In this document: piece by piece, positions 52,275-62,682 of the stretch
Layout of the letters: every line of letters starts with the position of its first letter
Numbering within the stretch: position 1 is the stretch's first letter
Assembly (NCBI RefSeq): GCF_000025605.1
Contig: NC_013894.1
Coordinates: forward strand, 1,225,529 to 1,289,528
From: Thermocrinis albus DSM 14484
Lineage (GTDB): Bacteria > Aquificota > Aquificia > Aquificales > Aquificaceae
Direction: 5' to 3'
DNA: 64,000 bases
Position numbers and translations under genes: made by a program
The notes under the pieces: model-generated
Database searches by the model: none
What the model saw: only the letters and a program-made list of their open reading frames with translations
What the model was told of the DNA's origin: nothing

Positions 52275-53277
52275 CCTTCCTTATCAGATCCAGTTTATCC
52301 AGCACGAGACCCACACCTCTGGCCACCGCGGTGAGGGGATCCTCACAGTATCTTGCATCTATACCTGTTTCCCTTTTTACACGCACGTCCATGTTTCGGA
52401 GGAGAGAACCACCCCCCGCCAGTACTATACCCCTGTCCGCTATATCAGAAGCCAACTCCGGTGGCGTTTTCTCCAACGTGCCTCTTATAGCGTTTATTAT
52501 GGCATTGATGACATCCTCAAGAGCTTCTGTAATATCCCTGTTGGTGACACGTATAGTCTTCGGAAGGCCCGTCATATCCCTTCCCCTTATTTCCATCTCT
52601 CTCTCATCATCCTCCATTATGGCACTTCCTAGTTCAACCTTAATTTTTTCAGCGGTCTGCTCTCCTATCAGAAGGTGAAACCTCTTCTTTATGTACTGTA
52701 TTATCGCCTCTGTCATCTCGTCCCCCGCTATCCTTATGGAAGTGGATACCACTATTCCCGCCAGTGATATAACAGCTATCTCGGTAGTTCCACCCCCTAT
52801 GTCCACTATCATGTTACCTACCGGTTCCTCTACTGGAAGGCCAGCTCCCAGAGCTGCAGCCATAGGCTCCGCGATGAGGAAGACCTCCCTAGCGCCTGCG
52901 CTTTTTGCAGCATCCAGAACGGCCCTTTTCTCCACTTGCGTAACGCCAGAAGGCACACCTATCACCACCCGTGGTTTTGGTTTCAATATACCACTCCCCA
53001 AAGCCTTCCTTATAAAGTAAGACAGCATGACCTTTGTGGCCTCAAAATCGGTGATGACACCGTCCTTGAGAGGCCTTATGGTCTGAATGTGTTCGGGCGT
53101 CTTACCCAGCATCTCCTTGGCTTCTTTCCCTACCGCCAGCACCTTTCCGGTGCGAGTGTCTATAGACACTATGGAAGGTTCGTAAAGAACTATGCCCTTA
53201 CCTTCCATATACACAACGGTGTTGGCGGTACCCAAGTCTATACCGAGGTTGTTGGAGAATATTCCCAACAGCTTCAT
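52261..53277 (-). CDS. mreB: Rod shape-determining protein MreB
   Basis: A 338-residue bacterial actin. It shows NLGIDLGTANT at the N-terminus, IGVPSGVT, DIGGGTTEIAVIS and LAGGGSLL phosphate-binding motifs. ATG 53277 follows AAAGGGG; two upstream in-frame ATGs are less likely. A TATAAT lies upstream. Confidence 0.95.
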   Translation of the reverse strand: MKLLGIFSNNLGIDLGTANTVVYMEGKGIVLYEPSIVSIDTRTGKVLAVGKEAKEMLGKTPEHIQTIRPLKDGVITDFEATKVMLSYFIRKALGSGILKPKPRVVIGVPSGVTQVEKRAVLDAAKSAGAREVFLIAEPMAAALGAGLPVEEPVGNMIVDIGGGTTEIAVISLAGIVVSTSIRIAGDEMTEAIIQYIKKRFHLLIGEQTAEKIKVELGSAIMEDDEREMEIRGRDMTGLPKTIRVTNRDITEALEDVINAIINAIRGTLEKTPPELASDIADRGIVLAGGGSLLRNMDVRVKRETGIDARYCEDPLTAVARGVGLVLDKLDLIRKVAME

Positions 53278-53390
53278 TATCCCCTTTAACATAACAGGTA
53301 TTATAATGCCTTTGACCTGTATCATAGAAGCTTTCGGCTTTGTTTGGTAGAATTGTATGAGACAAAGACAAAGAAAAGGAGGTGTGAAGG

Positions 53391-53723
53391 ATGCAGTTTA
53401 GACACGTGTTTGTGTGTGTACAGCAGAGACCCCCAGGACATCCTATGGGATCCTGTTCCGACAGAGGCAGCAGGGATGTTCTTCAGCGCCTTATGGAGAA
53501 GGTACAGTTTGATCCCGAACTCTTTATGAGCACCATGGTCACACCTACAGGTTGTCTGAACGCCTGTGGTGCTGGACCTATTGTGGTGGTATACCCAGAG
53601 GGAGTGTGGTACGGCAACGTGAGACCTGAGGACGTGGATGAGATAGTGGAGAAACACCTTAAGGGTAATGAACCTGTAGAAAGGCTTGTTCTTTCAAAGG
53701 GAAAGCCACCGGGTATGTTTTAA
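53391..53723 (+). CDS. Thioredoxin-like [2Fe-2S] ferredoxin
   Basis: A 110-residue protein with cluster ligands C9, C22, C55 and C59, the spacing I recall for the structurally known Aquifex ferredoxin. It belongs to the thioredoxin-fold ferredoxins related to the NuoE subunit. AAAGGAGG precedes ATG, and TGGTAGAAT at about 53346-53354 may be its -10. Confidence 0.93.
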   Translation: MQFRHVFVCVQQRPPGHPMGSCSDRGSRDVLQRLMEKVQFDPELFMSTMVTPTGCLNACGAGPIVVVYPEGVWYGNVRPEDVDEIVEKHLKGNEPVERLVLSKGKPPGMF

Positions 53724-53735
53724 AAGGGCAGGGTT

Positions 53736-53978
53736 TCACGCCTGCCCCGGTACTCCTTCCTCTTCGAACTCTATCTCCATACGCTCCGCTGGGATTATAG
53801 TGCTTATGGCGTGTTTGTACACAAGGATCTGCTGTCTTCCGTCCTCCAGCAGTATGGTGTATATGTCGAAGGACCTTACTCTTCCCTGTAACCTCACGCC
53901 ATTTATTAGATACACAGTGAGTTTGATCCTCCTCTTTCTCGCAGTGTTAAGGAAGGCTTCCTGCAGTTTGTAAGGCAT
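53736..53978 (-). CDS. hfq: RNA chaperone Hfq
   Basis: An 80-residue Sm-like hexamer protein. Sm1 motif is [21 protein letters not shown] in short form [10 protein letters not shown], and Sm2 is YKHAIST. Start ATG 53978 follows AGGTGAGG; an open frame seven codons longer would use the leader element. It binds small RNAs and A-rich RNA. Confidence 0.94.
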   Translation of the reverse strand: MPYKLQEAFLNTARKRRIKLTVYLINGVRLQGRVRSFDIYTILLEDGRQQILVYKHAISTIIPAERMEIEFEEEGVPGQA

Positions 53979-53992
53979 CCTCCTCACCTGAT

Positions 53993-54085
53993 AACCCAAG
54001 CTGCTTTACACAGCTCGGGGCTGGGGTATTTATATCCCGCCTTTTGTGGGTGTCCACATCCCCAGCAGGCGGCATTTGGACACCC
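53993..54085 (-). repeat. Structured leader element, copy 6 (upstream of hfq)
   Basis: P1 GGGTGTCC/GGACACCC (second strand 54078-54085), P2 GCTGGGG/CCCCAGC, P3 CCGCCT/AGGCGG. The terminal hairpin CCCGAGCTG/CAGCTTGGG has one G-U when read as RNA in the hfq sense. It begins exactly at the stop codon of the upstream ADP-ribosylglycohydrolase gene. Confidence 0.8.
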
Positions 54086-55045
54086 TCATATATTCAGCTG
54101 ATTAAGGGTAAGTTGGTAAAGAGCACGTGCGCTATTAATATAATAGCTGAGATCTTTTAGGTTTTCAACAAGATGCCGTGGGAAGATCTCGTCACCGTGG
54201 AGAGCTCCCAAGTAAGATCCCACCAAATACCCCACCGCATCGGTATCTCCTCCAAAGGGTCCATAGCAGTTTACCGCATCGTACAGTGCTTCCAAGGGTT
54301 CCCCTATCCTCCTCACGAAGATGAAAAGGGAGAGAGGAAAGGCCTCTAACACGTGGGTGGAATTACCCAGAGTCTTTATGGCATCTTCTAGATCAGCACC
54401 TTCTGAAAGAAGATCTACCACCCTGTCTATCACCTTAGCGTGCTGGGGATAACGGGCAAAGCTTTTGATCTCATGAAGGAGAGATAAAGCCTCCTCCCAA
54501 GAAAGAGAACAGGAGTCCTGAGACACCAAGTAAGAAACAAAGGCGGACAGCATAGCTGATGTATCGTAAATCTCCTTGCTTCTGTGAGTTATGAGAGATA
54601 CGAGCCTACCACCTTCTGCGGCCACGTAGGGCGAGTTGAAATGGTATAGTCCCACCACGGTACATCTTAGGATACCTTCTACGGAGCATGAGTAAAAGCC
54701 TGCCTCTGTAAGACTCACCCCTGCGGAAAGAAGATCTATGGCTGTGAGAAGAGCTGGATCGGGGTATCTGTGCTTTTCCTCCTGTAGCCTCCAGCTGTAA
54801 AGCCTCTGAAAGAAGTCGTAAGGATCTATTCTCTTCCTACTGAGTATACTCTCCAGGAGGAGGAGGCTGATGGTGGTTTCATCGGAGGTTTCCCCCGGAT
54901 TTGGTCCCACGTAGTTCTCTATCCTACCTCCGTAAAGGTCACGCACCTCCTCCTCTGTTAGATCTTCCACATCTTTACCAAGAGCGTCTCCTATGGCCCC
55001 ACCTAAAAGAGTACCTACGAACTTACTTTCTAGGAGGGTACTCAT
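54086..55045 (-). CDS. ADP-ribosylglycohydrolase family protein
   Basis: A 319-residue all-helical protein. Mg sites: GGAIGDALG, SDETTISLLLLE and GGDTDAVG. DraG in this family reverses ADP-ribosylation of nitrogenase; others act on other proteins or small molecules. No DraT or nitrogenase is in the window. ATG 55045 overlaps the htpX stop (TGATG). Confidence 0.85.
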   Translation of the reverse strand: MSTLLESKFVGTLLGGAIGDALGKDVEDLTEEEVRDLYGGRIENYVGPNPGETSDETTISLLLLESILSRKRIDPYDFFQRLYSWRLQEEKHRYPDPALLTAIDLLSAGVSLTEAGFYSCSVEGILRCTVVGLYHFNSPYVAAEGGRLVSLITHRSKEIYDTSAMLSAFVSYLVSQDSCSLSWEEALSLLHEIKSFARYPQHAKVIDRVVDLLSEGADLEDAIKTLGNSTHVLEAFPLSLFIFVRRIGEPLEALYDAVNCYGPFGGDTDAVGYLVGSYLGALHGDEIFPRHLVENLKDLSYYINSARALYQLTLNQLNI

Positions 55046-55914
55046 CAAGAGTAAACACCCATACGTCTGGCCAGTTCATGGAGACGCTCTATGCGTTTCT
55101 CGGTGGAGGGGTGTGTGGAGAAGAGTTCCCATATACCTTGTCCAGAAAGGGGATTTTCTATAAAGAGGTGTGCTGTTCCTTGATTTACCTCGGCAGGTAT
55201 GCTATAAACGTAGTTGTGTATCTTTTCAAGGGCTCGTGCAAGAGCAAGAGGACACCCGCATATCTTGGCACCTGTCTCGTCAGCCAGATACTCTCTGGAG
55301 CGCGATATGGCCAGCTGAATGATGGTGGCTATTATGGGCGTTACTATTATCATCAGAATGGCGGGAAGTATACCTAAGGCACCGGAGTTATTCTCGTTCT
55401 CCCTGCTATGACCCAGTAAGAGGGACCACTGGAGCATGTTCACTAGGTAAGATATGGCTCCCGCTATAGTGGCGGCCATAGTGGCTACAAGAACGTCCCT
55501 GTTTTTAATATGACCTATCTCGTGAGCTAAGACTCCCCTCAGCTCCTCTTCATCTAAAAGCTGTAGTATGCCTGAGGTGACAGCTACAGCGGAAGAAGAC
55601 GGACCCCTACCTGTGGCGAAGGCGTTGGGTTGTTCCATAGGAACCAAATACACCTTAGGCTTGGGAATTCCGGCTCTCTGAGCTAAATCCTCCACTATCC
55701 TGTGAAGCCACGGCGCTTCCTCAGGAGTTATCTCCCTCGCTCCGTACATGGCCAGTACTATTTTGTCGGAGAACCAATAAGCTATGAAGTTCATAACGCC
55801 AGCTAGCAGTAAGGCTATCAACATACCAGTTTTACCCGCTATCAGATGACCCACAGCCAGGAATATACCGGTAAGAAGACCTAGCAGTATAACACTCCTT
55901 ACCATGTAACCCAT
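55045..55914 (-). CDS. htpX: Heat-shock membrane protease HtpX
   Basis: A 289-residue membrane Zn protease. Two N-terminal helices, then HEIGH (catalytic), two further helices, and the third Zn ligand in SREYLADE. It degrades damaged membrane proteins. GGGAGGTAAAGC precedes ATG. Confidence 0.94.
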   Translation of the reverse strand: MGYMVRSVILLGLLTGIFLAVGHLIAGKTGMLIALLLAGVMNFIAYWFSDKIVLAMYGAREITPEEAPWLHRIVEDLAQRAGIPKPKVYLVPMEQPNAFATGRGPSSSAVAVTSGILQLLDEEELRGVLAHEIGHIKNRDVLVATMAATIAGAISYLVNMLQWSLLLGHSRENENNSGALGILPAILMIIVTPIIATIIQLAISRSREYLADETGAKICGCPLALARALEKIHNYVYSIPAEVNQGTAHLFIENPLSGQGIWELFSTHPSTEKRIERLHELARRMGVYS

Positions 55915-56041
55915 GCTTTACCTCCCGAGAGTCTTGTGGTGGGTGTTCTAAAATTTATGCGGTCTTAAAGGTTTCGTCAAGGCGACACTTTTCATAGGTA
56001 GGGTGTTATAATATAGCCATAACCTTTGTTGGAGGAAGAGA

Positions 56042-56332
56042 ATGGCGGTGACGGTGAGGATACCCACACCTCTTCGCAGGATAACCAACGGACAAGGAGA
56101 GGTACAGGTCTCTGCCAACAGTATAAAGGAGGCTATAGAGAAACTGGAGGAGCTGTATCCGGGTATCAAGGAGAGACTTTTGGACGAAAAGGGGGAGTTG
56201 CGTAGATTCGTGAACCTTTATCTTAACGATGAGGATATACGCTTCCTGAAGGGATTGGACACGGAGCTAAAGGACGGTGATGTCCTGTCTATAGTGCCAG
56301 CTATCGCAGGTGGCAGTCTTCGGGAAACATAG
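56042..56332 (+). CDS. MoaD/ThiS-family sulfur carrier
   Basis: A 96-residue ubiquitin-like protein with FVNLYLNDEDIR and SIVPAIAGGS. The di-glycine is followed by Ser-Leu-Arg-Glu-Thr rather than being terminal, so the tail may be cut to expose GG, as known for some sulfur carriers for cysteine or molybdopterin synthesis. TGTTATAAT (56004-56012) is an extended -10. Confidence 0.85.
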   Translation: MAVTVRIPTPLRRITNGQGEVQVSANSIKEAIEKLEELYPGIKERLLDEKGELRRFVNLYLNDEDIRFLKGLDTELKDGDVLSIVPAIAGGSLRET

Positions 56333-56894
56333 CGTAAAAACCGAAAGCGTAAGGTGAGACTTCTATAACCCTACCTACCCTCAATCCTGCCTCTTCCAAA
56401 AGCAAGCCAACCTCCCACTCTGAATAAACCTCCTCTGGGGGAGGACCTTTGTCTCTCTCCTCTTTCTTCCAGTCTATGAGGGCAAGGTAGGCGTTGGGCT
56501 TGGCTACGCGGCAGAGTTCTTTAAGAAACCTCACCGGATCATCCAGTTCGTGGAACACAAAGGCCATAAACACAAAGTCTACCGAGTTGTCAGGTAGAGG
56601 GACACTGTTCTCCTCTGACTTTAAAACTTCCACGTTCTTTAGTCCCAGATCTCTAACCTTGTCTGCAGCGTATCTGACAGCCTCCTCGGCTATGTCTATA
56701 GCATAGACTTTGCCTTTTTCTCCTACCGCCTCAGAGAGGTAAGGGATGTAAAAGCCTGCTCCTGTCCCTACATCCAGTACCACCATACCGGCTCGCAGAC
56801 CAAACTCTTTCAGCTTTGTGGATGCGTCAAAAACCTTTAACCTTTCTGGATCATCCAGCTTCTTGAGTTTGTTCATATCAAACTTGTGTCCCAT
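56301..56894 (-). CDS. SAM-dependent methyltransferase (UbiE/class I)
   Basis: A 197-residue class I methyltransferase. SAM motif VVLDVGTGAGFYIP, acidic D in YAIDIAEEAV, and FVFHELDDPVRFLKEL. It is shorter than UbiE. Its start lies in a tandem 44-bp duplication, and it seems to have a leaderless promoter (TGGTATAAT ten bases before ATG). The 3' end overlaps the MoaD-like gene. Confidence 0.85.
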   Translation of the reverse strand: MGHKFDMNKLKKLDDPERLKVFDASTKLKEFGLRAGMVVLDVGTGAGFYIPYLSEAVGEKGKVYAIDIAEEAVRYAADKVRDLGLKNVEVLKSEENSVPLPDNSVDFVFMAFVFHELDDPVRFLKELCRVAKPNAYLALIDWKKEERDKGPPPEEVYSEWEVGLLLEEAGLRVGRVIEVSPYAFGFYAMFPEDCHLR

Positions 56895-56961
56895 GTTGAT
56901 TTCATTATACCAGATTTCATATCAAACTTGTGTCCCATGTTGATTTCATTATACCAGATTT
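56874..56961 (-). repeat. Perfect 44-bp tandem duplication over a promoter and start codon
   Basis: Unit 56874-56917 is repeated base for base at 56918-56961. Each unit carries TGGTATAAT, then ATG ten bases later. The second ATG (56938) is out of frame with the first (56894), because 44 is not a multiple of three. The uvrB stop codon is inside the outer -10 box. Confidence 0.95.
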
Positions 56962-58940
56962 AATAGATCCCTCAGTTTCTTTATCTCGTCCCTAAGCTGG
57001 GCAGCTTTCTCAAACTCCCACCTTTTTGCACATTCCCACATCTCTTTTTCCAGCTTCGCTATCTTCTCCAGAATATCCTCCTCTGTCTTAATACCCTTAG
57101 GTAGATGGGTAGGAAGTTTTACGTAGTCCAACTCCTCTATGGCAAGGAGTTCTTTCACAGGTTTGGTAATGCTTTTAGGTGTTATGCCGTGCTCTTGGTT
57201 ATACTGCTGTTGTATGCGTCTACGTCTGTTGGTCTCCTCTATAGCTCTCTGCATGGATGGTGTTATTCTGTCAGCATAGAGGATGGCCTTACCGTTTATG
57301 TTTCTCGCAGCCCGCCCTATAGTCTGTATGAGGGACGTGTAACTTCTCAGAAAGCCCTCCTTATCGGCTTCCAGTATGGCCACTAAGGAAACCTCCGGAA
57401 GGTCTAAACCTTCTCTCAAGAGGTTTACACCCACTATAGCGTCTATGCTACCTTCCCTCAGCTCCTTTATTATCTTGGCTCTCTCTATGGCATCCTGATC
57501 AGAATGCATGTACTTGGCCTTTATCTTTCTATCGTTGAGGTACTCAGCCACTTCTTCTGCCAGTCTTTTGGTGGTAGTCAGAACAAGAGCTCTCTCTCCC
57601 CTCTTCTTCCGTATCTGGATCTCCTTCACCAGATCCTCCAGTTGACCCTGAGTGCTTCTTACTTCTACTTCAGGATCCAACAGACCCGTTGGCCTCACTA
57701 TCTGTTCCACCACAGCGCCCTTACTTCTTTCCAACTCCCACTCACCTGGTGTTGCGGAAACGTATATCACCTGGTTTATCCTCTCCAAAAACTCCTGAAA
57801 GGTGAGAGGTCTGTTGTCAAGAGCGGAGGGAAGTCTCCATCCGTACTCCACCAGTTTTTCCTTTCTGGACCTGTCTCCGTTGTACATAGCCCTTATTTGG
57901 GGTAAGGTAACATGAGACTCGTCTATAATGAGGAGAAAGTCCTTGGGGAAGTAGTCCAGTAAGGTGAAGGGAGGTTCACCAGGTTTTCTTCCGTCAAAGT
58001 AACGGGAGTAGTTCTCTATGCCTTTGCAATGTCCGAGTTCTCTTATCATCTCTATGTCATGCATGGTTCTCTGGTAGAGGCGTTGAGCCTCTACATGCCT
58101 GCCTCTCTTCCTGAACCACTCTACCCTCTCGTGTAGGTCCTTTTCTATCTCCTTCAAGGCTTCCTCTATTCTGTCCCGTGGAGCTACGTAGTGGGATGCA
58201 GGGAACAGTACCACTCTGTTGACACTATCAATAACGTGTCTGTTGATGGCGTCCAGGATCTTGATACTTTCCACTTCGTCGTCCCAGAACTCTATGCGTA
58301 CAAGCCTGTCTTCCGCGTCAGAGGGTATGATCTCAAGAGCGTTGCCTTTTACAGAGAACACAGCTCTCTTTATGGAGTAATCGTTGCGCTGGTAACCTAT
58401 CTCCACCAATTTTCTGGTGAGCTTAGTGATACTTATTCTGTCCCCCACCTCTATGGGTATGCGCATAGAGTAGTAAGAGTCAGGTGATCCCAAACCGTAT
58501 ATGCAAGAAACGGAAGCCACCACTATCACGTCCCTTCTTTCCAGAACTGACACGGTGGCGGAGTGCCGGTATCTTTCCAAAATCTCGTTGATGGAGGCAT
58601 CTTTCTCTATGTAAAGATCTTTTTCAGGTATGTAGGCCTCAGGTTGGTAGTAGTCGTAGTAAGATATAAAGTACTCGACGGCGTTATCAGGAAAGAGCTC
58701 CTTTAACTCCCTGTAGAGCTGTGCTGCAAGGATCTTGTTGTGGACTACTATAAGGGTAGGTTTGTTATACTGAGCTATCACGTTGGCTATAGTGAAGGTT
58801 TTACCGGTTCCGGTAGCTCCCAGAAGTACTTGTTCCTTTACACCCTTCTCCAAGTTTTCCAGAAGCTGTTTTATGGCCTTAGGTTGATCACCAGCCGGTT
58901 TGAGATCTGTTTTCAGGAGGAACCCTTCCTTTACCTTCAT
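56949..58940 (-). CDS. uvrB: Excinuclease ABC subunit B
   Basis: A 663-residue helicase-like protein of nucleotide excision repair. [10 protein letters not shown], Walker [14 protein letters not shown], the beta-hairpin region YYQPEAYIP, and a C-terminal UVR domain ([21 protein letters not shown], cited in part) are visible. Its ATG is only seven bases from an IS605-like right end; only AGG adjoins the ATG. Confidence 0.96.
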   Translation of the reverse strand: MKVKEGFLLKTDLKPAGDQPKAIKQLLENLEKGVKEQVLLGATGTGKTFTIANVIAQYNKPTLIVVHNKILAAQLYRELKELFPDNAVEYFISYYDYYQPEAYIPEKDLYIEKDASINEILERYRHSATVSVLERRDVIVVASVSCIYGLGSPDSYYSMRIPIEVGDRISITKLTRKLVEIGYQRNDYSIKRAVFSVKGNALEIIPSDAEDRLVRIEFWDDEVESIKILDAINRHVIDSVNRVVLFPASHYVAPRDRIEEALKEIEKDLHERVEWFRKRGRHVEAQRLYQRTMHDIEMIRELGHCKGIENYSRYFDGRKPGEPPFTLLDYFPKDFLLIIDESHVTLPQIRAMYNGDRSRKEKLVEYGWRLPSALDNRPLTFQEFLERINQVIYVSATPGEWELERSKGAVVEQIVRPTGLLDPEVEVRSTQGQLEDLVKEIQIRKKRGERALVLTTTKRLAEEVAEYLNDRKIKAKYMHSDQDAIERAKIIKELREGSIDAIVGVNLLREGLDLPEVSLVAILEADKEGFLRSYTSLIQTIGRAARNINGKAILYADRITPSMQRAIEETNRRRRIQQQYNQEHGITPKSITKPVKELLAIEELDYVKLPTHLPKGIKTEEDILEKIAKLEKEMWECAKRWEFEKAAQLRDEIKKLRDLLNLV

Positions 58941-58944
58941 CCTA

Positions 58945-59250
58945 GTGAACTACCCCGCATCAAAGAAGCGGAGCTTCGCGGTGGGTCTGGACACTTAACG
59001 TGTCCCTTACCACCACGGGCGGGTTCACACCGCCCCTACTCCTGCCTATACCGCTATATAGCGGTTTAGCGGAGCTACTTTTAGCTCTTCTACTTCACCT
59101 ATACCCCACCTTAAAGCCTTTGGTCTCCCTCTCAGAGCGGCGGGGTATTTAGCTGTTTACTAATTTACTCGGCAAACGCTTCTTTGTCAACCCTTTCGGG
59201 GCGGGCTGTATCCCCGCATCACATATACGAGGTTTTAGCCCGCAAGTTTT
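58945..59250 (-). mobile_element. IS200/IS605-like remnant with many hairpins
   Basis: A ~305-bp gene-free stretch between uvrB and tkt. On the minus strand a frame ending at 58960 reads NPPVVVRDTLSVQTHREAP and stops, which resembles TnpB C-terminal tails. Perfect hairpins: 58965-58977, 58989-59005 (inside 58980-59014), 59017-59035, 59051-59064, 59072-59087, and ATACCCC/GGGGTAT at 59101-59148. The end TTCAC adjoins uvrB. It looks like a decayed IS605 right end or guide-RNA segment; transposase genes are missing. Confidence 0.5.
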
Positions 59251-59261
59251 TCTATAAAACT

Positions 59262-59267
59262 TATAAT
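59262..59267 (+). promoter_or_regulatory. -10 box of tkt, leaderless
   Basis: TATAAT ends eight bases before the tkt ATG, with no ribosome-binding site and no clear -35. Transcription should begin within about two bases of the start codon. Confidence 0.5.
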
Positions 59268-59275
59268 AGTTCCGT

Positions 59276-61261
59276 ATGAGTAGGGATGAGATTATCATAA
59301 ACACCATACGATTTCTTAGTGTAGATCAGGTGGAGAAGGCAAAGTCAGGACATCCGGGAATGCCTTTGGGTGCAAGTCACATACTCTTTCTTATATACGA
59401 TAGGTTCATGAAGTTTAACCCTAAGAATCCTCAATGGATCAACAGGGATAGGTTCGTTCTCTCTGCAGGGCACGGTAGTGCCATGCTTTACTCTCTCCTT
59501 TTTGTGATGGGATACGATCTTACACTGGAAGACTTAAAAAGCTTCAGGCAGCTTAACAGTAAGACTCCCGGTCACCCGGAGAGTTTTCTGACACCCGGCG
59601 TGGAGGCTACCACGGGACCTCTGGGACAGGGTATAGGTAATGCGGTGGGTATGGCTCTGGCGGAACGTTATCTTGCCTCCCTCTTCAACAGAGAAGGTTT
59701 CCCCATAATAGACCACTACACCTTTGCGGTGGTGAGTGACGGAGATTTGATGGAGGGTGTTTCTTGCGAAGTAGGGCAGTTGGCGGGTCATCTTGGACTG
59801 CACAAACTGGTGGTTATATGGGACAACAACGGAGTGTCCATAGATGGTCCCACATCTCTTGCTTGGTCCGAAAATGTTCTGAAGAGGTTCGAAGCTTTTG
59901 GTTGGTATGTGGATCATGTGGAAGAGGGTTACGATCTGGAAAAACTGGAACAGGCTATAAGGAGAGCTCTATCCCAGAAAGACAAACCTTCCTTCATATC
60001 TGTAAGGACCCACTTAGCTTATGGAAGCCCCAAACAGGACGATGCTTCCGCTCACGGAGCTCCCCTCGGAAGGGAGGCTGTGCTGGAAACCAAGAGGAGG
60101 TTCAACTGGCCACAGGAGGAGTTTTACGTACCGGAGGAGGTCTGGCACTACAGGGAGGAACGAATCCGACTGGGAGAAAAGCAAGAGGAGGAGTGGAGAA
60201 AACTCTGGAACCAGTATAGGGAGAATTATCCTCAGTTAGCACAACAGCTAGAGAGAGCCTTCAGGAAGGACTGGGATACCTCTTATCTGGAAAAGCTCCC
60301 TGTCTTTACGGAAAGCATGGCCACAAGACAGGCCAGCGGTAAAACTCTGCAGGTGCTGGCCGAGTATATACCCACCATGCTGGGCGGCTCTGCAGACCTC
60401 TCTGAGTCCAACAACACTTATCTCTACGGTAAGGGTGATATGGCACGGGACAATCCTACGGGAAGGAACATACACTACGGAGTCAGAGAACACGCTATGG
60501 GCACCGTAATGAACGGTATGGCTTACCACGGTGGTATACTGCCTTACGGTGGGACGTTTCTCGTGTTCTCCGACTACATGAGACCTTCCATAAGGATGGC
60601 TGCCCTGTCTAAGCTTCAGGTGATATATGTCTTTACTCACGACTCTATAGGTTTAGGTGAAGATGGTCCCACACATCAACCTGTGGAACACCTCTCCTCT
60701 TTAAGGCTCATACCAAACCTTTGGGTTATAAGGCCTGCCGATGCCAACGAAGTTCCCGTAGCGTGGGACATGGCCATTAACAGGAAGGATGGTCCTACAG
60801 CCATAATTCTCAGCCGGCAGAAACTACCTATAATAGACAGAACCAAGTATGCATCTGTGGAAGGCGTGAGAAGGGGCGCCTACGTCCTTGCCGATACGGA
60901 AGGTGAGCCGGACATACTGCTGATGGCATCCGGTTCCGAAGTTCACCCATGCCTGGAAGCCAAGGAGCTGTTGGAAAAGGAAGGTATAAAGGTTAGGGTG
61001 ATCAACATGGTCAGCTTTGAAGTTTTTGAGGAACAGCCTATCTCATACAAGGAGGAGGTTCTTCCTCCTTCGGTGAAGAAGAGGGTGGCGGTGGAAGCCG
61101 GAAGCCCTCACCTGTGGTACAGGTATGTGGGTGAGGAAGGTCTGGTGATAGGTATGGTCAGTTTTGGTAAATCCGCTCCCGGAGATGTCCTGATGAGAGA
61201 GTTCGGTTTTACTGGAGAGGCCATAGCCAACAGGGTGAAGAAATTTCTGGTAGGGGTGTGA
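59276..61261 (+). CDS. tkt: Transketolase
   Basis: A 661-residue thiamine-diphosphate enzyme. [10 protein letters not shown] near the N-terminus, [11 protein letters not shown] with N in the ThDP motif, [12 protein letters not shown] and a C-terminal domain with SFG are present. It works in the non-oxidative pentose phosphate pathway. Its message looks leaderless. Confidence 0.96.
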   Translation: MSRDEIIINTIRFLSVDQVEKAKSGHPGMPLGASHILFLIYDRFMKFNPKNPQWINRDRFVLSAGHGSAMLYSLLFVMGYDLTLEDLKSFRQLNSKTPGHPESFLTPGVEATTGPLGQGIGNAVGMALAERYLASLFNREGFPIIDHYTFAVVSDGDLMEGVSCEVGQLAGHLGLHKLVVIWDNNGVSIDGPTSLAWSENVLKRFEAFGWYVDHVEEGYDLEKLEQAIRRALSQKDKPSFISVRTHLAYGSPKQDDASAHGAPLGREAVLETKRRFNWPQEEFYVPEEVWHYREERIRLGEKQEEEWRKLWNQYRENYPQLAQQLERAFRKDWDTSYLEKLPVFTESMATRQASGKTLQVLAEYIPTMLGGSADLSESNNTYLYGKGDMARDNPTGRNIHYGVREHAMGTVMNGMAYHGGILPYGGTFLVFSDYMRPSIRMAALSKLQVIYVFTHDSIGLGEDGPTHQPVEHLSSLRLIPNLWVIRPADANEVPVAWDMAINRKDGPTAIILSRQKLPIIDRTKYASVEGVRRGAYVLADTEGEPDILLMASGSEVHPCLEAKELLEKEGIKVRVINMVSFEVFEEQPISYKEEVLPPSVKKRVAVEAGSPHLWYRYVGEEGLVIGMVSFGKSAPGDVLMREFGFTGEAIANRVKKFLVGV

Positions 61262-61263
61262 GT

Positions 61264-62667
61264 ATGAGGGGTTTAGTGCTGGCTGCAGGTCTCGGCACGA
61301 GGTTTAAAAGTGAAAAACCTAAGGTTCTTTATCCCATCTTGGGAAAACCTATGGTGTGGTATGCGGTAAGCGCCTTGGAAGATGCAGGTATAAAGGAGAT
61401 AGCTCTCGTGGTAAGCGATGTATCCCGTGAGGTGATGAACCTCTTAGGAAATAATTACCGTTACTTTATGCAGAGCAATCCTAAAGGTGGTACCGCCGAT
61501 GCGGTTATCTCCGCCCTAGATTTCTGGAGAGACTACGACGGTTATCTTCTGGTTATAAACGGAGACACACCCGCCGTTAAGGCCAGCACTCTGAAAAGCA
61601 TGGTGCGTTACCTCAATTTGGTGAAAGAGTACGAAGGTGTTAGGTTGAGCGCTCTCCTTCTTTCCTCCTTTCTACCGGATCCTACGGGTTATGGAAGAGT
61701 GATAAAGGACGAAAAGGGTAACGTTATAAAGGTAGTGGAGGAGAAAGATGCTTCCGCAGAGGAGAAGTTAGTGAACGAGATAAACGGAGGTGTTTACCTC
61801 TTTTACTGTCCGCACCTTTTGGAGGTTATCTTTCACATAAAACCCAGCCGGATGACGGGAGAGCTTTACCTTACTGAGGTCTTTCACCTCATGTATCAGA
61901 AGGGATATGTGGTGAGGAGTTTTATGGCAGAGGACCCATCGGAGATAATGGGAGTAAACGACAGGTGGGACCTGGCGGTGGTGGAAAACGTCCTAAGACT
62001 TAGGATCCTCCAAAAGTGGGCTAAGGAAGGAAACACCGTTCATCAACCGGAGAGCGTTTATATAGAGCCTGATGTGAAGTTAGAGGGGGATGTGGAGATA
62101 GAGGCTCTTGTGTCCCTCAAGGGTAACACTGTTTTAAAGAGGGGATGCAAGGTGGGAAAGGGCTCCGTCATAGAAAACTCCATTTTGGAAGAGAACGTGG
62201 TTGTGGAACCCTACTCCGTCATTAAAAACTCCCATATCAAGAAAGGTGCCATCGTGGGACCCTTTGCTCACGTGAGGGATAACAGTGTGATAGGTGAAGC
62301 CTCCCACATAGGTAACTTTGTGGAGGTGAAAAAGTCCAGTATAGGGAAGGAGGTAAAAGCTAAACATCTTGCCTACATAGGAGATGCCTTCGTGGGAGAC
62401 CTCACCAACATAGGGGCAGGTGTGGTGTTTGCCAACTATGACGGAAAGAGGAAGTATGAGACCTATGTAGGAAAAGGTGCTTTTATCGGCAGCAACTCTC
62501 TTCTCATAGCACCCATCAAATTGGGTGACTATAGCTACGTGGCGGGTGGATCTGTTATAAACAAGAATGTGGAGGAAGGAGATCTCGCCATAGGAAGAGC
62601 GCGTATGAGGGTGATAAAGGGTAAGGGAAAGGAGAAACTTCTTGACGATCAGCTAAAGGAAAGGTAA
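61264..62667 (+). CDS. glmU: Bifunctional GlcNAc-1-P uridyltransferase/acetyltransferase
   Basis: A 467-residue enzyme that makes UDP-GlcNAc. N-terminal pyrophosphorylase: LAAGLGTRFKSEKPK. C-terminal left-handed beta helix with hexapeptide repeats and the active histidine region AHVRDNS, plus GNFVEVKKS and NYDGKRKY. ATG 61264 follows GGGGTGTGAG; GTG 61258 overlapping the tkt stop is an alternative. Confidence 0.95.
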   Translation: MRGLVLAAGLGTRFKSEKPKVLYPILGKPMVWYAVSALEDAGIKEIALVVSDVSREVMNLLGNNYRYFMQSNPKGGTADAVISALDFWRDYDGYLLVINGDTPAVKASTLKSMVRYLNLVKEYEGVRLSALLLSSFLPDPTGYGRVIKDEKGNVIKVVEEKDASAEEKLVNEINGGVYLFYCPHLLEVIFHIKPSRMTGELYLTEVFHLMYQKGYVVRSFMAEDPSEIMGVNDRWDLAVVENVLRLRILQKWAKEGNTVHQPESVYIEPDVKLEGDVEIEALVSLKGNTVLKRGCKVGKGSVIENSILEENVVVEPYSVIKNSHIKKGAIVGPFAHVRDNSVIGEASHIGNFVEVKKSSIGKEVKAKHLAYIGDAFVGDLTNIGAGVVFANYDGKRKYETYVGKGAFIGSNSLLIAPIKLGDYSYVAGGSVINKNVEEGDLAIGRARMRVIKGKGKEKLLDDQLKER

Positions 62668-62682
62668 AATATTTAAGCTATA

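Noticed and set aside
59191-59243. Riboswitch before tkt
   Set aside because: Stems such as GCGGGCT/AGCCCGC exist, but the -10 box lies after them, so they would not be in the tkt message.
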